A DNA stretch of 64,000 nucleotides from Ferrimonas sediminum (GTDB lineage: Bacteria > Pseudomonadota > Gammaproteobacteria > Enterobacterales > Shewanellaceae): the NCBI RefSeq assembly GCF_900100175.1, contig NZ_FNEM01000006.1:62001-126000 (forward strand), written 5' to 3'. A program made the translations under genes and the position numbers. Below the pieces are notes generated by a model. The model saw nothing but the letters and a program-made list of their open reading frames with translations, was not told the origin of the DNA and made no database searches. Each line of letters opens with the position of its first letter. The first letter of the stretch is position 1. Positions 17,795 through 25,642 of the stretch are shown here, piece after piece.

Positions 17795-18462
17795 CAGCTT
17801 TCGCAATAAAGCAATGGTTAAAACCAGCCTACCTGGTGATACGTCGCTGGCAGGTTCCACCCGTCAGCCTGATTTACCGCCCGCTGCACTGGTTACTTTT
17901 GAGTCTGCGTCTGGCCGGGGCCGGCATCATGCGGGTGCTCATCTGGACACCGATGTTTCGCAGCCAGGTGACCGGGGGCGAGGGGTTGTATCTGTACGAC
18001 GGACTGCCACAGCTGCTGGGACCGGTTAAGGTCACTCTGGGCCAGGATTGCCGCATCAGCGGGGTCAGTACCATCTGCGGTCGTCCAGGCAGTGTGCTGG
18101 AGTTGGGGGACAACATCGATATCGGTTGGCAGAACACCATCGCCTGTGGTACCCGCATCACCCTGGGGAATAACGTCAGATTGGCTGGAAGGGTGTTTCT
18201 TGCCGGTTACCCGGGTCATCCGATCGAGGCGAGGGCCAGGGCAAAGGGGCTTCCTGAACGGCCTCATCAGGCCCGGGCGATTACCCTGCATCAGGATGTG
18301 TGGGTCGGCACCGGCGCCATTATCCTGGCGGGCGTGACCATCGGCCGGGGCAGTATTGTTGCTGCCGGGGCGGTGGTCAGTCGTGATGTACCGGCAGGTG
18401 TGGTGGTGGCGGGCAATCCCGCTCGAGTTGTCCGTAACCTGGAGGCCGCTGATGAAGCCTAA
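17791..18462 (+). CDS. Left-handed beta-helix acyltransferase (SypM-like)
   Basis: 223-residue protein. A short N-terminal hydrophobic/amphipathic stretch is followed by hexapeptide repeats from ~residue 80 ([LIV]-G-x4 turns such as ITLGNNVRLAGRVF, VWVGTGAIILAGVTIGRGS, IVAAGAVVSRDVPAG). The ending GNPARVV is typical of sugar O-acetyltransferases. It probably acetylates a sugar of the exopolysaccharide with acetyl-CoA. It overlaps the ligase gene by ATGA and the next GT start. It holds the sypM position of V. fischeri. Confidence 0.87.
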   Translation: MTAFAIKQWLKPAYLVIRRWQVPPVSLIYRPLHWLLLSLRLAGAGIMRVLIWTPMFRSQVTGGEGLYLYDGLPQLLGPVKVTLGQDCRISGVSTICGRPGSVLELGDNIDIGWQNTIACGTRITLGNNVRLAGRVFLAGYPGHPIEARARAKGLPERPHQARAITLHQDVWVGTGAIILAGVTIGRGSIVAAGAVVSRDVPAGVVVAGNPARVVRNLEAADEA

Positions 18463-19567
18463 AATGGTCGTGTTTGGCGAAGATTGGGGCCGCCATCCCT
18501 CCAGCAGTCAGCATCTGATAAGGGCGTTGGCGAAGCACTTTGAGGTGGTGTGGATCAACTCCATCGGTCTGCGCCAGCCACGTTGGCAAGACCTCACACG
18601 CCTGGCCAGTAAAGCGGTAGCGCGGTCACCCGGCCCTTCTCAGGCACCGTTTAAAGTGATCGCGCCCAAAGTCTGGCCGCTGGCCCGGTCTCCTTGGTTG
18701 CAGCGCCTTAACCGCGCCCGGATGCGCCGTTCGCTGGCCGATGTCGGGCCGGTGGATTTCGTCTGGTGCGCTCTGCCCAGTGCCGAGGCTTATCTGGATC
18801 TGTTTCCAGGCGCCAGGGTCATCTACTACTGTGGCGACGATTTTGGCAGCCTCAGCGGGGTGGATCATGCCGAGGTATTGCGAGCGGAGCAGCGGTTGGT
18901 GGCCCGGGCCGAATGGGTATTTTGCGCCAGCGATATTCTAACCCGGGGGTTTGACCATCCCGCGGTGTTCACCGTGCGCCACGGTGTGGATCTGCGCCAT
19001 TTCAGCCGCCCTTGTTCCCGGCCGGGGCCGCTGCCAAGGGGCGTGGTATTAGGCTATTACGGCTCGTTGGCGCCCTGGCTGGACTATGGCTTGCTGGATA
19101 CGTTGACCACCGCCTTGCCCGAGTGTCAACTGGTGCTGATTGGCGATAACCAGAGTTGTCCCCGGGCGTTGCTGGACAAGGCCAATGTCCACCACCTTGG
19201 CCGGTTGCCACACGACGAATTGGCGGCCTATGCCCAGCATTTCGATGTGGCCTTGCTGCCGTTTTTACCGACCCCACAGATTGCCGCCTGTGATCCGCTG
19301 AAACTGAGGGAGTATCTGGCGGCGGGAGTGCCTGTGGTAGGCACAGATTTCGACGCCGCCCGGGGCTATGCCTGCGGTGTGCAGTTGGCTACGACCAGGG
19401 AGGAGTTTGTCGCCATGGTGTTGATGAGTCTGCTTTCCAGGCCTAAAGTTGCCGAGATTCGAATGCAGGTGCTGGGGCAGGGTTGGGACGATCGGGCCGA
19501 ACTGGTGCTTAGCAAATTGCAACCAGACCGTTGCAAGCTGCAATCCTGTCGCAGAGCAATGGCATAA
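18452..19567 (+). CDS. Glycosyltransferase, GT-B fold (SypN-like)
   Basis: 371-residue GT-B glycosyltransferase. N-terminal: FGEDWGRHPSSSQHLIRAL and YYCGDDFGSL, as in TagE/WcaK-like transferases of capsule loci. C-terminal: LGYYGSLAPWLDYGLL, the HHLGRLPHDELAAYAQ stretch, and DPLKLREYLAAGVPVVGTD carrying the donor-binding Glu. GGAGG lies five bases before ATG 18452, which overlaps the acetyltransferase gene, so this start is well supported over the longer frame. It is the last gene of the first EPS operon; the next sigma54 promoter follows. Confidence 0.87.
   Translation: MKPKMVVFGEDWGRHPSSSQHLIRALAKHFEVVWINSIGLRQPRWQDLTRLASKAVARSPGPSQAPFKVIAPKVWPLARSPWLQRLNRARMRRSLADVGPVDFVWCALPSAEAYLDLFPGARVIYYCGDDFGSLSGVDHAEVLRAEQRLVARAEWVFCASDILTRGFDHPAVFTVRHGVDLRHFSRPCSRPGPLPRGVVLGYYGSLAPWLDYGLLDTLTTALPECQLVLIGDNQSCPRALLDKANVHHLGRLPHDELAAYAQHFDVALLPFLPTPQIAACDPLKLREYLAAGVPVVGTDFDAARGYACGVQLATTREEFVAMVLMSLLSRPKVAEIRMQVLGQGWDDRAELVLSKLQPDRCKLQSCRRAMA
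19530..19544. promoter_or_regulatory. Candidate enhancer site for a sigma54 activator
   Basis: GTTGCAAGCTGCAAT, nearly identical to the inverted repeat at 13853. It lies at the 3' end of the GT gene, with its first base 67 bases before the -24 GG at 19597. Confidence 0.6.
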
Positions 19568-19595
19568 GGCACTGAAAATTAGCCGCTTTAAATTG

Positions 19596-19611
19596 TGGCG
19601 CAACTCCTGCA
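19596..19611 (+). promoter_or_regulatory. Sigma54 promoter upstream of lipoprotein/chain-length operon
   Basis: TGGCGCAACTCCTGCA has GG and GC exactly 10 bases apart and a TGCA -12 end, ~45 bases before the GTG at 19657. Confidence 0.72.
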
Positions 19612-19656
19612 GAGACTCTGTCAACAAACTAGGAGCAATCGATGCGGAGGTAAGCC

Positions 19657-20037
19657 GTGAAACTGTTTATGGCGATGGTAATGCTGCTGGCCTTGGCCGG
19701 TTGCAGCTCGACTCCGAACGCCAAATCTAAGGTGCTGTCGACAGCCAGGCAACAGGACCCTCAACTCATTCGAGTGGTGTGGTTGGGGCAACCGGGTCTG
19801 GTTGCCTTGTTGCAGCAGAAAATGACACCGTTGCTGTTCCGTTCTCCCGGATTGAAGGTAGAGATTGGCCCGGTCGATGATGCGCCTGAATGGGCGGCAG
19901 CCTACCAGGCCCAGAACCGTCTGGAGATGGTGATTGAGTCTCTGCGAACACTTGGGTATCAGGGACAGATTCAGGGACGCTATCTGCCCGACAGCCGCGA
20001 CGGAGAGGTTGTGTTAAGGATGGCGTATGGCGGCTGA
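19657..20037 (+). CDS. Small lipoprotein of unknown function in the EPS locus
   Basis: 126 residues starting at GTG with a perfect GGAGG ribosome site. A short signal peptide ends in the lipobox LAGC, so the mature N-terminal cysteine is lipidated; the following SST residues do not suggest inner-membrane retention. The mature part is mixed alpha/beta with no recognised family. It is the first gene of the operon with the chain-length determinant, a GT and the fused phosphoglycosyltransferase, overlapping the next gene by 11 bases. It has no counterpart that I know of among the 18 V. fischeri syp genes. Confidence 0.75.
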   Translation: MKLFMAMVMLLALAGCSSTPNAKSKVLSTARQQDPQLIRVVWLGQPGLVALLQQKMTPLLFRSPGLKVEIGPVDDAPEWAAAYQAQNRLEMVIESLRTLGYQGQIQGRYLPDSRDGEVVLRMAYGG

Positions 20038-21472
20038 GTGGGCCTATTTCTACCTGTATCGATTCTTGTGTCATTGCTGGCACTGGCGCTACCTGATCGT
20101 GATTCCGGCTTTGGTCGTGGCGATGGCGATGGCCGGTCTGTCGGCTTTCAGCCGTACCCAATATCGAAGTTCGACGTCGCTGCTGCTGCAGGAGTCGGCA
20201 CTGGCGAACCCGTTTCTTAAGGATCTGTCGGTAGAGGTCAAACTGAAAGAGCGCATCGCCGGCCTCAACGCCTTGCTTCACTCCCGTTACGTCATGGCCG
20301 AAGTGGCCCAGGGTACCGGGCTGGTGACCGAGACCACATCGGCGGCTACACAGGAGCTGATTCAGCAGCGGCTGTCGCAGGCCACCCAGATGGAGCTGGT
20401 GGGCGATGCGCTGGTCAGGCTGTCGCTGGTATGGCCGGATGCTGCTGAAGCCCGGCAGCTGTTGCAAGCGATCAGTGAGAGTTTTCAAAAACGCCTGATG
20501 GCGCCCGGGCAGCGTGCGGTAGAGAACTCCGAAATCTTCCTTAAGACCCAGTTGCAGCGTCAGGAGCAGGCGTTGGCTGAAGTGGAAACCGAACTGGCCG
20601 CCTTTAAGCAGAAGCATGCCAACCTGTTGCCGGATCTGCTGGGAGCCACCAATTTGGCGTTGCTGGAAGCGGAGACTCAGATCCGTACCAAGCGTATCGA
20701 GCTTGAAGGGGCCCAGGCCAGGCTGTCCGGCCTCAGAACTCAACTCAGTACCGCCAACCCCATCGTCGGGGAGATTGAAAAACAGATTGTCCGAACCCGG
20801 GCTCAGTTGGCGATGCTCAAAAGCCGGTACACCAGTCGTCATTCCAAGGTACGGGGCGTGGAAGCCCGAATCCGCCAACTGCAGCAGGAGAAGCAGAAGC
20901 TGATGAGCGCTACAGCGGTGGATACCGAGCAACACCTGGATGAACTGTGGCAGTTGGCCACCTCGTTTGAGCCGAATCAGGCTGATAGCAGTGAGCCGAG
21001 ATTGTTGGTGTCCCAGTTGCAGCAGTTGCAGGAGTCCAGTAATCGGGTGGCGACGCTCAAGGGGGAGCTGGAGGTAGTCAAAAAGCACAAGCAATTAATA
21101 TTGGATCGAATGGGGCAAAGTGCCGATGTTGAGCGGGAGTTGATGGAGCTGGAGCGTCTGGCCGAAGGCCGGAGGCTGCTGTATCAGGAGCTACTGACCC
21201 GTTATGAAAAGGCACAGGTCACCGGTCAGCTGGGCCGGTTTGAAGCGCCGGATAAGGTTCGGGTGATCGATCAGCCGAACCTGCCCAAGCGATCCATCAA
21301 CCGGCCCTGGTGGTTAAACGGGTTGCTGGGTCTGCTTGGCGGTATTGGATTCGGACTGGCCATTGTCACGGCCAGTATGCTGCTGGATCGGCGGGTGTAC
21401 CACAAACAGCAAGTGATGCAGCTGGGGTTGGGGCCGGTGCTGGTGAACTCGTCGTCAACAGGAGGGCTGTAA
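20027..21472 (+). CDS. Chain-length determinant protein, Wzc N-terminal type without kinase (SypO-like)
   Basis: 481-residue inner-membrane polysaccharide co-polymerase. A transmembrane helix sits near residues 20-40 and another near 430-455 with the proline-rich P/G motif region (DQPNLPKRSINRP). Between them is a long coiled-coil periplasmic region (repeated Q/E/L heptads, e.g. QRQEQALAEVETELAAFKQ). The C-terminus stops shortly after the second helix with no Walker motifs, so the tyrosine kinase is a separate gene (27732). It sets chain length and couples polymerase to the outer-membrane exporter. Confidence 0.88.
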   Translation: MAAEWAYFYLYRFLCHCWHWRYLIVIPALVVAMAMAGLSAFSRTQYRSSTSLLLQESALANPFLKDLSVEVKLKERIAGLNALLHSRYVMAEVAQGTGLVTETTSAATQELIQQRLSQATQMELVGDALVRLSLVWPDAAEARQLLQAISESFQKRLMAPGQRAVENSEIFLKTQLQRQEQALAEVETELAAFKQKHANLLPDLLGATNLALLEAETQIRTKRIELEGAQARLSGLRTQLSTANPIVGEIEKQIVRTRAQLAMLKSRYTSRHSKVRGVEARIRQLQQEKQKLMSATAVDTEQHLDELWQLATSFEPNQADSSEPRLLVSQLQQLQESSNRVATLKGELEVVKKHKQLILDRMGQSADVERELMELERLAEGRRLLYQELLTRYEKAQVTGQLGRFEAPDKVRVIDQPNLPKRSINRPWWLNGLLGLLGGIGFGLAIVTASMLLDRRVYHKQQVMQLGLGPVLVNSSSTGGL

Positions 21473-22560
21473 TGTCGAAACCGGTATTAGTCCAATTAGT
21501 ACAGAATATGAGGGTTGGTGGGCTTGAAACCATGGTGATGACCCTGGGGGAACAGTTGGAGCGGGATTACCAGGTTCATTACCTGTCACTGGAGGGCGAC
21601 AAGGCGCAACTTGTCACCAACTGGCCGGTGCTGAACCGCTTGCCGCGTTTTGACGCCCTGTCCAAGCCCCAGGGGGTATCCCTGTCCACGGTGGCGTCCT
21701 TAAGGCAGTGGATGCGTCGCCACCGGGTTCAGTACCTGCATACGCACCACGTGGGGCCGCTGCTCTACGGTGGCGCCGCCAGTATGGGGTTGGGGATCAC
21801 TCATGTTCACACTCACCACGATGGTTGGAGCTTGTCTCTACCCAGGGTCAGGACGATCACCCGTTCGGCGCTGCGGCTGTTTGCCCCCATCAGTGTTGCC
21901 GATGCTCCCCTGGTGGCGGATCAGTTCCGCCAGGCCGGATGTCGCATTGATTGCGTGATCAACAACGGCATCGCCATGGGCCGTTTTACTCCGGGCAATG
22001 TTCAACAGGCGCGGCGCCAGTTTGGCTTGCCACTGGAGTTGGATCTGGTCGGTACCGTCTGTCGCCTGGAGAAGGTAAAGCGGGTGGATCGTCTGGTGCG
22101 TGCCTTGGTGGCGTTGCCGGAGCGAGTCCACCTGGTGGTGGCGGGAGAGGGCAGTGAGCACTGTGCCCTGGAGCAGTTGGCCTGTCAGCTTGGGGTGCAG
22201 AAACGGTGTCATTTTCTCGGCAGGGTGGACGATGTGCACCGCCTCTACCGGGCGTTGAATCTCTTTTGCCTGGTCAGCGATAATGAAGGCGCCCCCATGA
22301 CATTGCTGGAAGCGCAGGCATGTGGTGTCCCAGTTGTCGCGCCTGATACCGGTAACTGTCGCCAAATGGTATGTACCAATTTGGGTCATGTGGTTGCTGC
22401 GAATGCCCAGTCAGAGGTGATCGAAGGCATTGACCGAATGCTGCAGAGCCGCGGACGCCACGCCGCCCAGCTACGGCAGTTCGTCAGTCAAACCGGCAGT
22501 GACCGGGTCATGGCCAATCGCTACCACTCGCTGTTTCAAAGGGAGGCACCATGTTGCTGA
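21472..22560 (+). CDS. Family 4 glycosyltransferase (SypP-like)
   Basis: 362-residue GT-B glycosyltransferase. The acceptor side starts VQNMRVGGLETMVMTLGEQL. The donor side has GTVCRLEKVKRVDRLVRAL, HFLGRVDDVHRLYRALN and the EX7E segment NEGAPMTLLEAQACGVPVV. The ATG at 21472 has GGAGGG upstream and overlaps the stop of the chain-length gene (TAATG). It overlaps the next gene by ten bases. Probable cytoplasmic sugar addition; donor unknown. Confidence 0.9.
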   Translation: MSKPVLVQLVQNMRVGGLETMVMTLGEQLERDYQVHYLSLEGDKAQLVTNWPVLNRLPRFDALSKPQGVSLSTVASLRQWMRRHRVQYLHTHHVGPLLYGGAASMGLGITHVHTHHDGWSLSLPRVRTITRSALRLFAPISVADAPLVADQFRQAGCRIDCVINNGIAMGRFTPGNVQQARRQFGLPLELDLVGTVCRLEKVKRVDRLVRALVALPERVHLVVAGEGSEHCALEQLACQLGVQKRCHFLGRVDDVHRLYRALNLFCLVSDNEGAPMTLLEAQACGVPVVAPDTGNCRQMVCTNLGHVVAANAQSEVIEGIDRMLQSRGRHAAQLRQFVSQTGSDRVMANRYHSLFQREAPCC

Positions 22561-24317
22561 TGATGCTGTTTACGCTACTGACGTTGCTGCTGGCAACGCA
22601 CCTGCTGTTGTACCCGGCCTGGATGGGATGGCTGGCCCGCCGTGTACCCCTGCAAGAACCCCCGGGTCGACAAACGGGACAGCAACCGGCGGACCTGACT
22701 GTGGTGATTCCCTGTTTCAACGAGGCCCGGGAACTGGCGTTTAAACTGGACAACCTGTTGCAGCAGCACTATCCCTCTGACCGATGGCGGATTGAGCTGA
22801 TTCTTGATGGTTGTACCGACGCCAGCGCCGAGGTGGCCGCCGGATTTGAACGCCGTTTTAAGCAGCAGGGGATCGAGTTTACCCTTCACAACCACGGCAG
22901 CAATCGCGGCAAGATCCATCGCCTGAATCAGCACCTGCAGCGATTGAAGCAGCAGCGACAATTGGTGGTGTTGTCCGATTGTTCCGCCCTGCTGGCCCAT
23001 GATGCTCTGTCCCGTATCAGCCGGGCATTTATGGATGATCGGCTCGGCGCCTTGTGTGGACGCTACGTTCATGGCACCGACAGTCGGTTGGCCGGTCACT
23101 GGGCCAGGCTCAATCGAAACAGGCAGGGGGAGGCGATGCTGGGAGCGGTCATGGGGGCCACCGGGGCGCTGATGGCATTGAGGCTGGCTCTGATTCAACC
23201 GTTGCCACCAGGGTGCGTCAACGACGATTTTGAGTTGGTGATGCAGGTACTGAGGCGAGGCTATCGGTCTGACTTTGAACCGCAGTTGCGGGCGGTGGAT
23301 ATTGCCCCCAGAGCCAATGAGAACCTATTTGGCCAACGGGCCAGAATCGCCGCCGGAAACCTGGCCCAGTTGCCGTCGTTGCTGAGCACGCTGCCTTCGC
23401 TCTGTTTCGCCGCCAGGGTTGCGGCCATTGCCGGAAAAGGGCTGAGGGCAGTGCTGCCGCTGCTGTTGCCACTGTGGCTGATAGCGGGTCTGGGTGGAGC
23501 ACTGTTGCTGTCTCAGAGTGTCGGCGTGGCGTCACTGCTGGCCGTGAGTGGCGTATTGGCTATCGCCTATGCCAGCCTGCGTCCCAAGAGCCGAGTCGGC
23601 AACTTGTTTCGCGCCGTGGCCGGGGCCTGCACCGGTGCATGGTGTCAGCTGGTTGGCGTGCGAGTGGGTTGGCGACAACGCCCCCATGAAGATTTTCAGC
23701 CAGTGGGTGTCAAGCGGGTCAAGCGCGGTATCGACCTGCTGGTGTCGGTGCTGGCGCTGATACTGGTGTTGCCCCTGTTTCCGCTGATCGCCCTGGCGAT
23801 TAAGCTGGATTCTCCTGGCAGTGTGCTTTATCGGCAGATGCGGGTCGGTGCCCGCTACAGTGACCGCTCAGAGCTGTTTTACGTTACCAAGTTTCGGTCG
23901 ATGACCAGTGATGCCGAGCAAGCCGGTGCGCGCTGGGCCAAGCCCGGTGACGCTCGGGTGACCCGGGTCGGGCGGCTATTGCGAGCCAGCCGCCTGGATG
24001 AGCTGCCGCAACTGTTTCAGGTGCTTAAAGGGGAGATGTCCATCGTTGGTCCGCGGCCAGAGCGACCGCAGTTTTGTGGCATTCTGGAGCGGCAATTGCC
24101 GTATTACCTGGAACGCACCTATGAACTTCGCCCCGGCCTGACCGGGCTGGCTCAGGTAAATCAATCCGGTGACACCAGCATCGATGATGTGAAAAATAAG
24201 CTGCTGTTTGATCACGCCTATGCCGCCAGTCTCGGCGGGCTTAAGAGCTACCTGGCCATGGAGGCGCAGATCCTGATGCGCACCCTATGGGTGGTGGTTT
24301 CCGCCAAAGGCCACTAG
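22551..24317 (+). CDS. Fused GT2 glycosyltransferase and phosphoglycosyltransferase (SypQ+SypR fusion)
   Basis: 588 residues with two catalytic modules. Residues ~1-375 are a processive-type family 2 GT: an N-terminal membrane helix, VVIPCFNEARELAFKLDNLL, LILDGCTDASAE, VLSDCSALLAHDAL and NDDFELVMQVLRRGY, then two membrane spans. Residues ~385-588 are a bacterial sugar transferase: membrane re-entrant helix, SPGSVLYRQMRVG, FYVTKFRSM, RASRLDELPQLFQVLKGEMS, then GPRPERP and PGLTGLAQVN. The second module starts repeat-unit synthesis by moving a sugar-phosphate onto undecaprenyl phosphate. In V. fischeri these are the separate neighbours sypQ and sypR. No frameshift is seen at the junction. Confidence 0.9.
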   Translation: MLLMMLFTLLTLLLATHLLLYPAWMGWLARRVPLQEPPGRQTGQQPADLTVVIPCFNEARELAFKLDNLLQQHYPSDRWRIELILDGCTDASAEVAAGFERRFKQQGIEFTLHNHGSNRGKIHRLNQHLQRLKQQRQLVVLSDCSALLAHDALSRISRAFMDDRLGALCGRYVHGTDSRLAGHWARLNRNRQGEAMLGAVMGATGALMALRLALIQPLPPGCVNDDFELVMQVLRRGYRSDFEPQLRAVDIAPRANENLFGQRARIAAGNLAQLPSLLSTLPSLCFAARVAAIAGKGLRAVLPLLLPLWLIAGLGGALLLSQSVGVASLLAVSGVLAIAYASLRPKSRVGNLFRAVAGACTGAWCQLVGVRVGWRQRPHEDFQPVGVKRVKRGIDLLVSVLALILVLPLFPLIALAIKLDSPGSVLYRQMRVGARYSDRSELFYVTKFRSMTSDAEQAGARWAKPGDARVTRVGRLLRASRLDELPQLFQVLKGEMSIVGPRPERPQFCGILERQLPYYLERTYELRPGLTGLAQVNQSGDTSIDDVKNKLLFDHAYAASLGGLKSYLAMEAQILMRTLWVVVSAKGH

Positions 24318-24349
24318 GCCTGTCGGGGTTCCTGTTCTGCGAACTTTCC

Positions 24350-24364
24350 GTTGCAGAATGGGAA
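24350..24364. promoter_or_regulatory. Candidate degenerate enhancer site for a sigma54 activator
   Basis: GTTGCAGAATGGGAA keeps the left half and 6-3-6 layout of the sites at 13853 and 19530, while the right half is degraded. Its first base is 66 bases before the -24 GG at 24416. It overlaps a GGGAATTCCC palindrome. Confidence 0.4.
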
Positions 24365-24414
24365 TTCCCCTCTTCAAAAAATTTATCTAACTGTATTTAT
24401 TGATAATTTAATAT

Positions 24415-24430
24415 TGGCACTGCTGTTGCA
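24415..24430 (+). promoter_or_regulatory. Sigma54 promoter of the sypA-like operon
   Basis: TGGCACTGCTGTTGCA is an essentially perfect -24/-12 element (GG-N10-GC), about 58 bases before the STAS gene ATG. V. fischeri sypA likewise has a SypG/sigma54 promoter. Confidence 0.85.
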
Positions 24431-24488
24431 ACGGTTGCGTATAGGAGAGGCATAAGCCCTTCTCTGAACCGAGTAACGGGAGTGAACT

Positions 24489-24803
24489 ATGGCGATTCAT
24501 CTCAACGACAGTCTTAACCCAAAAACGGTCATGGCACCGGTGCAGTTTGATATCGACAGCGTTGCTGGTATTAAAGAGCAGTTCGAAGAGCTGTTACAGG
24601 AACCCAACCAACTGGTGGTCATCGACCTGAAAGCCACCGAATTCATCGACTCCTCCGGCATTGGCGCCATCATCTTTTTGTTTAAGAGGCTAAAGCGCCA
24701 GCAGCGGGTGCTGCAACTGGCGGACGTGCATGGTCAGCCGAAACGGATACTGACCATGCTGAAGGTGGATAAGGCGATTGCATTCACCGGGGAACAGTCA
24801 TGA
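24489..24803 (+). CDS. sypA: STAS-domain anti-sigma-factor-antagonist-like regulator (SypA-like)
   Basis: 104-residue single STAS domain. The conserved loop is EFIDSSGIGA with the phosphorylatable serine at residue 55 or 56. In V. fischeri, SypA promotes biofilm when unphosphorylated, and SypE phosphorylates or dephosphorylates that serine. GGGAG lies six bases before the ATG. It is first in a tightly packed operon (STAS, OmpA lipoprotein, SLBB exporter, kinase-like protein, SypE-like, SypG-like). The partner SypE-like protein is at 28388. Confidence 0.9.
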   Translation: MAIHLNDSLNPKTVMAPVQFDIDSVAGIKEQFEELLQEPNQLVVIDLKATEFIDSSGIGAIIFLFKRLKRQQRVLQLADVHGQPKRILTMLKVDKAIAFTGEQS

Positions 24804-25642
24804 AGAAACGAGTGAGCATCACCTTGATGCTGCTCCTGGCCGGCTGCGCGCAATGGCCTGAAGAGGGGCAGGGACAGATGGCAGCCGAGGGCACCCCCTG
24901 GGACAGTTACCTGCTATCTCCTGCCTTTCTGCAGGAGCATCAGGCGTTGAGGCAGCGGGTGGTAGAAGCCCAGATCGGTCTGGAGCTGCTTCGACTTCGC
25001 GGTACCGTTGCCTGCCTGCCCGAGCGCCAGTATCAGGCTGAACAGCGTCTGGGACAGATTCGTGGTGAAGTGGCAGAGGGGTTGTATGCCGACGCCAGCG
25101 AGCAGTTGTTGATTCTTGAAGATCAGATTCACCGCCTCGGTGTGCGACTGAATTTCATTACTCAGCATATGGGGTGTCGTGGTGTCGAGCAGGGCGTCGT
25201 TACTGCCGGCGGAGTGAATGTTAATGAGGTGGCGCCGGGGTTGTTGCAATCCGAGCAGTTTGCCCTGGATAGGGATGAGTTGCTGCCGGAGTTTCAGCTT
25301 CGGCTGCGGCAAATGGCGCAAATGCTTCGGGATAATCCACGCTGGGTGCTGACGGTGACCGGGCATACCGATGACCAGGGCGATGACCAGCACAATCAGG
25401 CGCTGGCACTGGCGCGGGCCAATGCGGTGTCCGATCATCTGCAAGCCGATGGCGTCCCTCAGGTGCAGTTACGGGTGGTGGCAGCCGGTTCCAGCATGCC
25501 CTTGGCCCCGAATACCAACCGCAGCGGTCGTCTGGCGAATCGGCGTGTGAGTTTTGAGCTGCTGGCTCTGCCGTCCGAGACGGCGTCGTCTCCCGCCCCC
25601 CTGACTCTGAGTCAGTGGCCAGAGTCGTTTCGGAGGGAGTGA
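24800..25642 (+). CDS. sypB: OmpA-family lipoprotein (SypB-like)
   Basis: 280-residue envelope protein. The signal peptide ends at the lipobox LAGC, giving a lipoprotein. Residues ~40-130 are helical, and the C-terminal ~115 residues form a peptidoglycan-binding OmpA domain with WVLTVTGHTDDQGDDQHNQA, ALARANAVSDHL and NRSGRLANRRVSFELL. It likely anchors the export apparatus to peptidoglycan. It starts by ATGA overlap with the STAS gene and its TGA overlaps the next ATG. The order sypA-sypB-sypC is preserved. Confidence 0.88.
   Translation: MKKRVSITLMLLLAGCAQWPEEGQGQMAAEGTPWDSYLLSPAFLQEHQALRQRVVEAQIGLELLRLRGTVACLPERQYQAEQRLGQIRGEVAEGLYADASEQLLILEDQIHRLGVRLNFITQHMGCRGVEQGVVTAGGVNVNEVAPGLLQSEQFALDRDELLPEFQLRLRQMAQMLRDNPRWVLTVTGHTDDQGDDQHNQALALARANAVSDHLQADGVPQVQLRVVAAGSSMPLAPNTNRSGRLANRRVSFELLALPSETASSPAPLTLSQWPESFRRE

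Noticed and set aside
19766-21094. 442-codon minus-strand frame over the chain-length gene
   Set aside because: Antisense shadow; the plus-strand protein has clear membrane and coiled-coil features.
24343-24369. TTCTGC-N12-GCAGAA and GGGAATTCCC repeats after the fused transferase gene, as a terminator
   Set aside because: No T run follows; the position fits the enhancer site of the downstream sigma54 promoter better.
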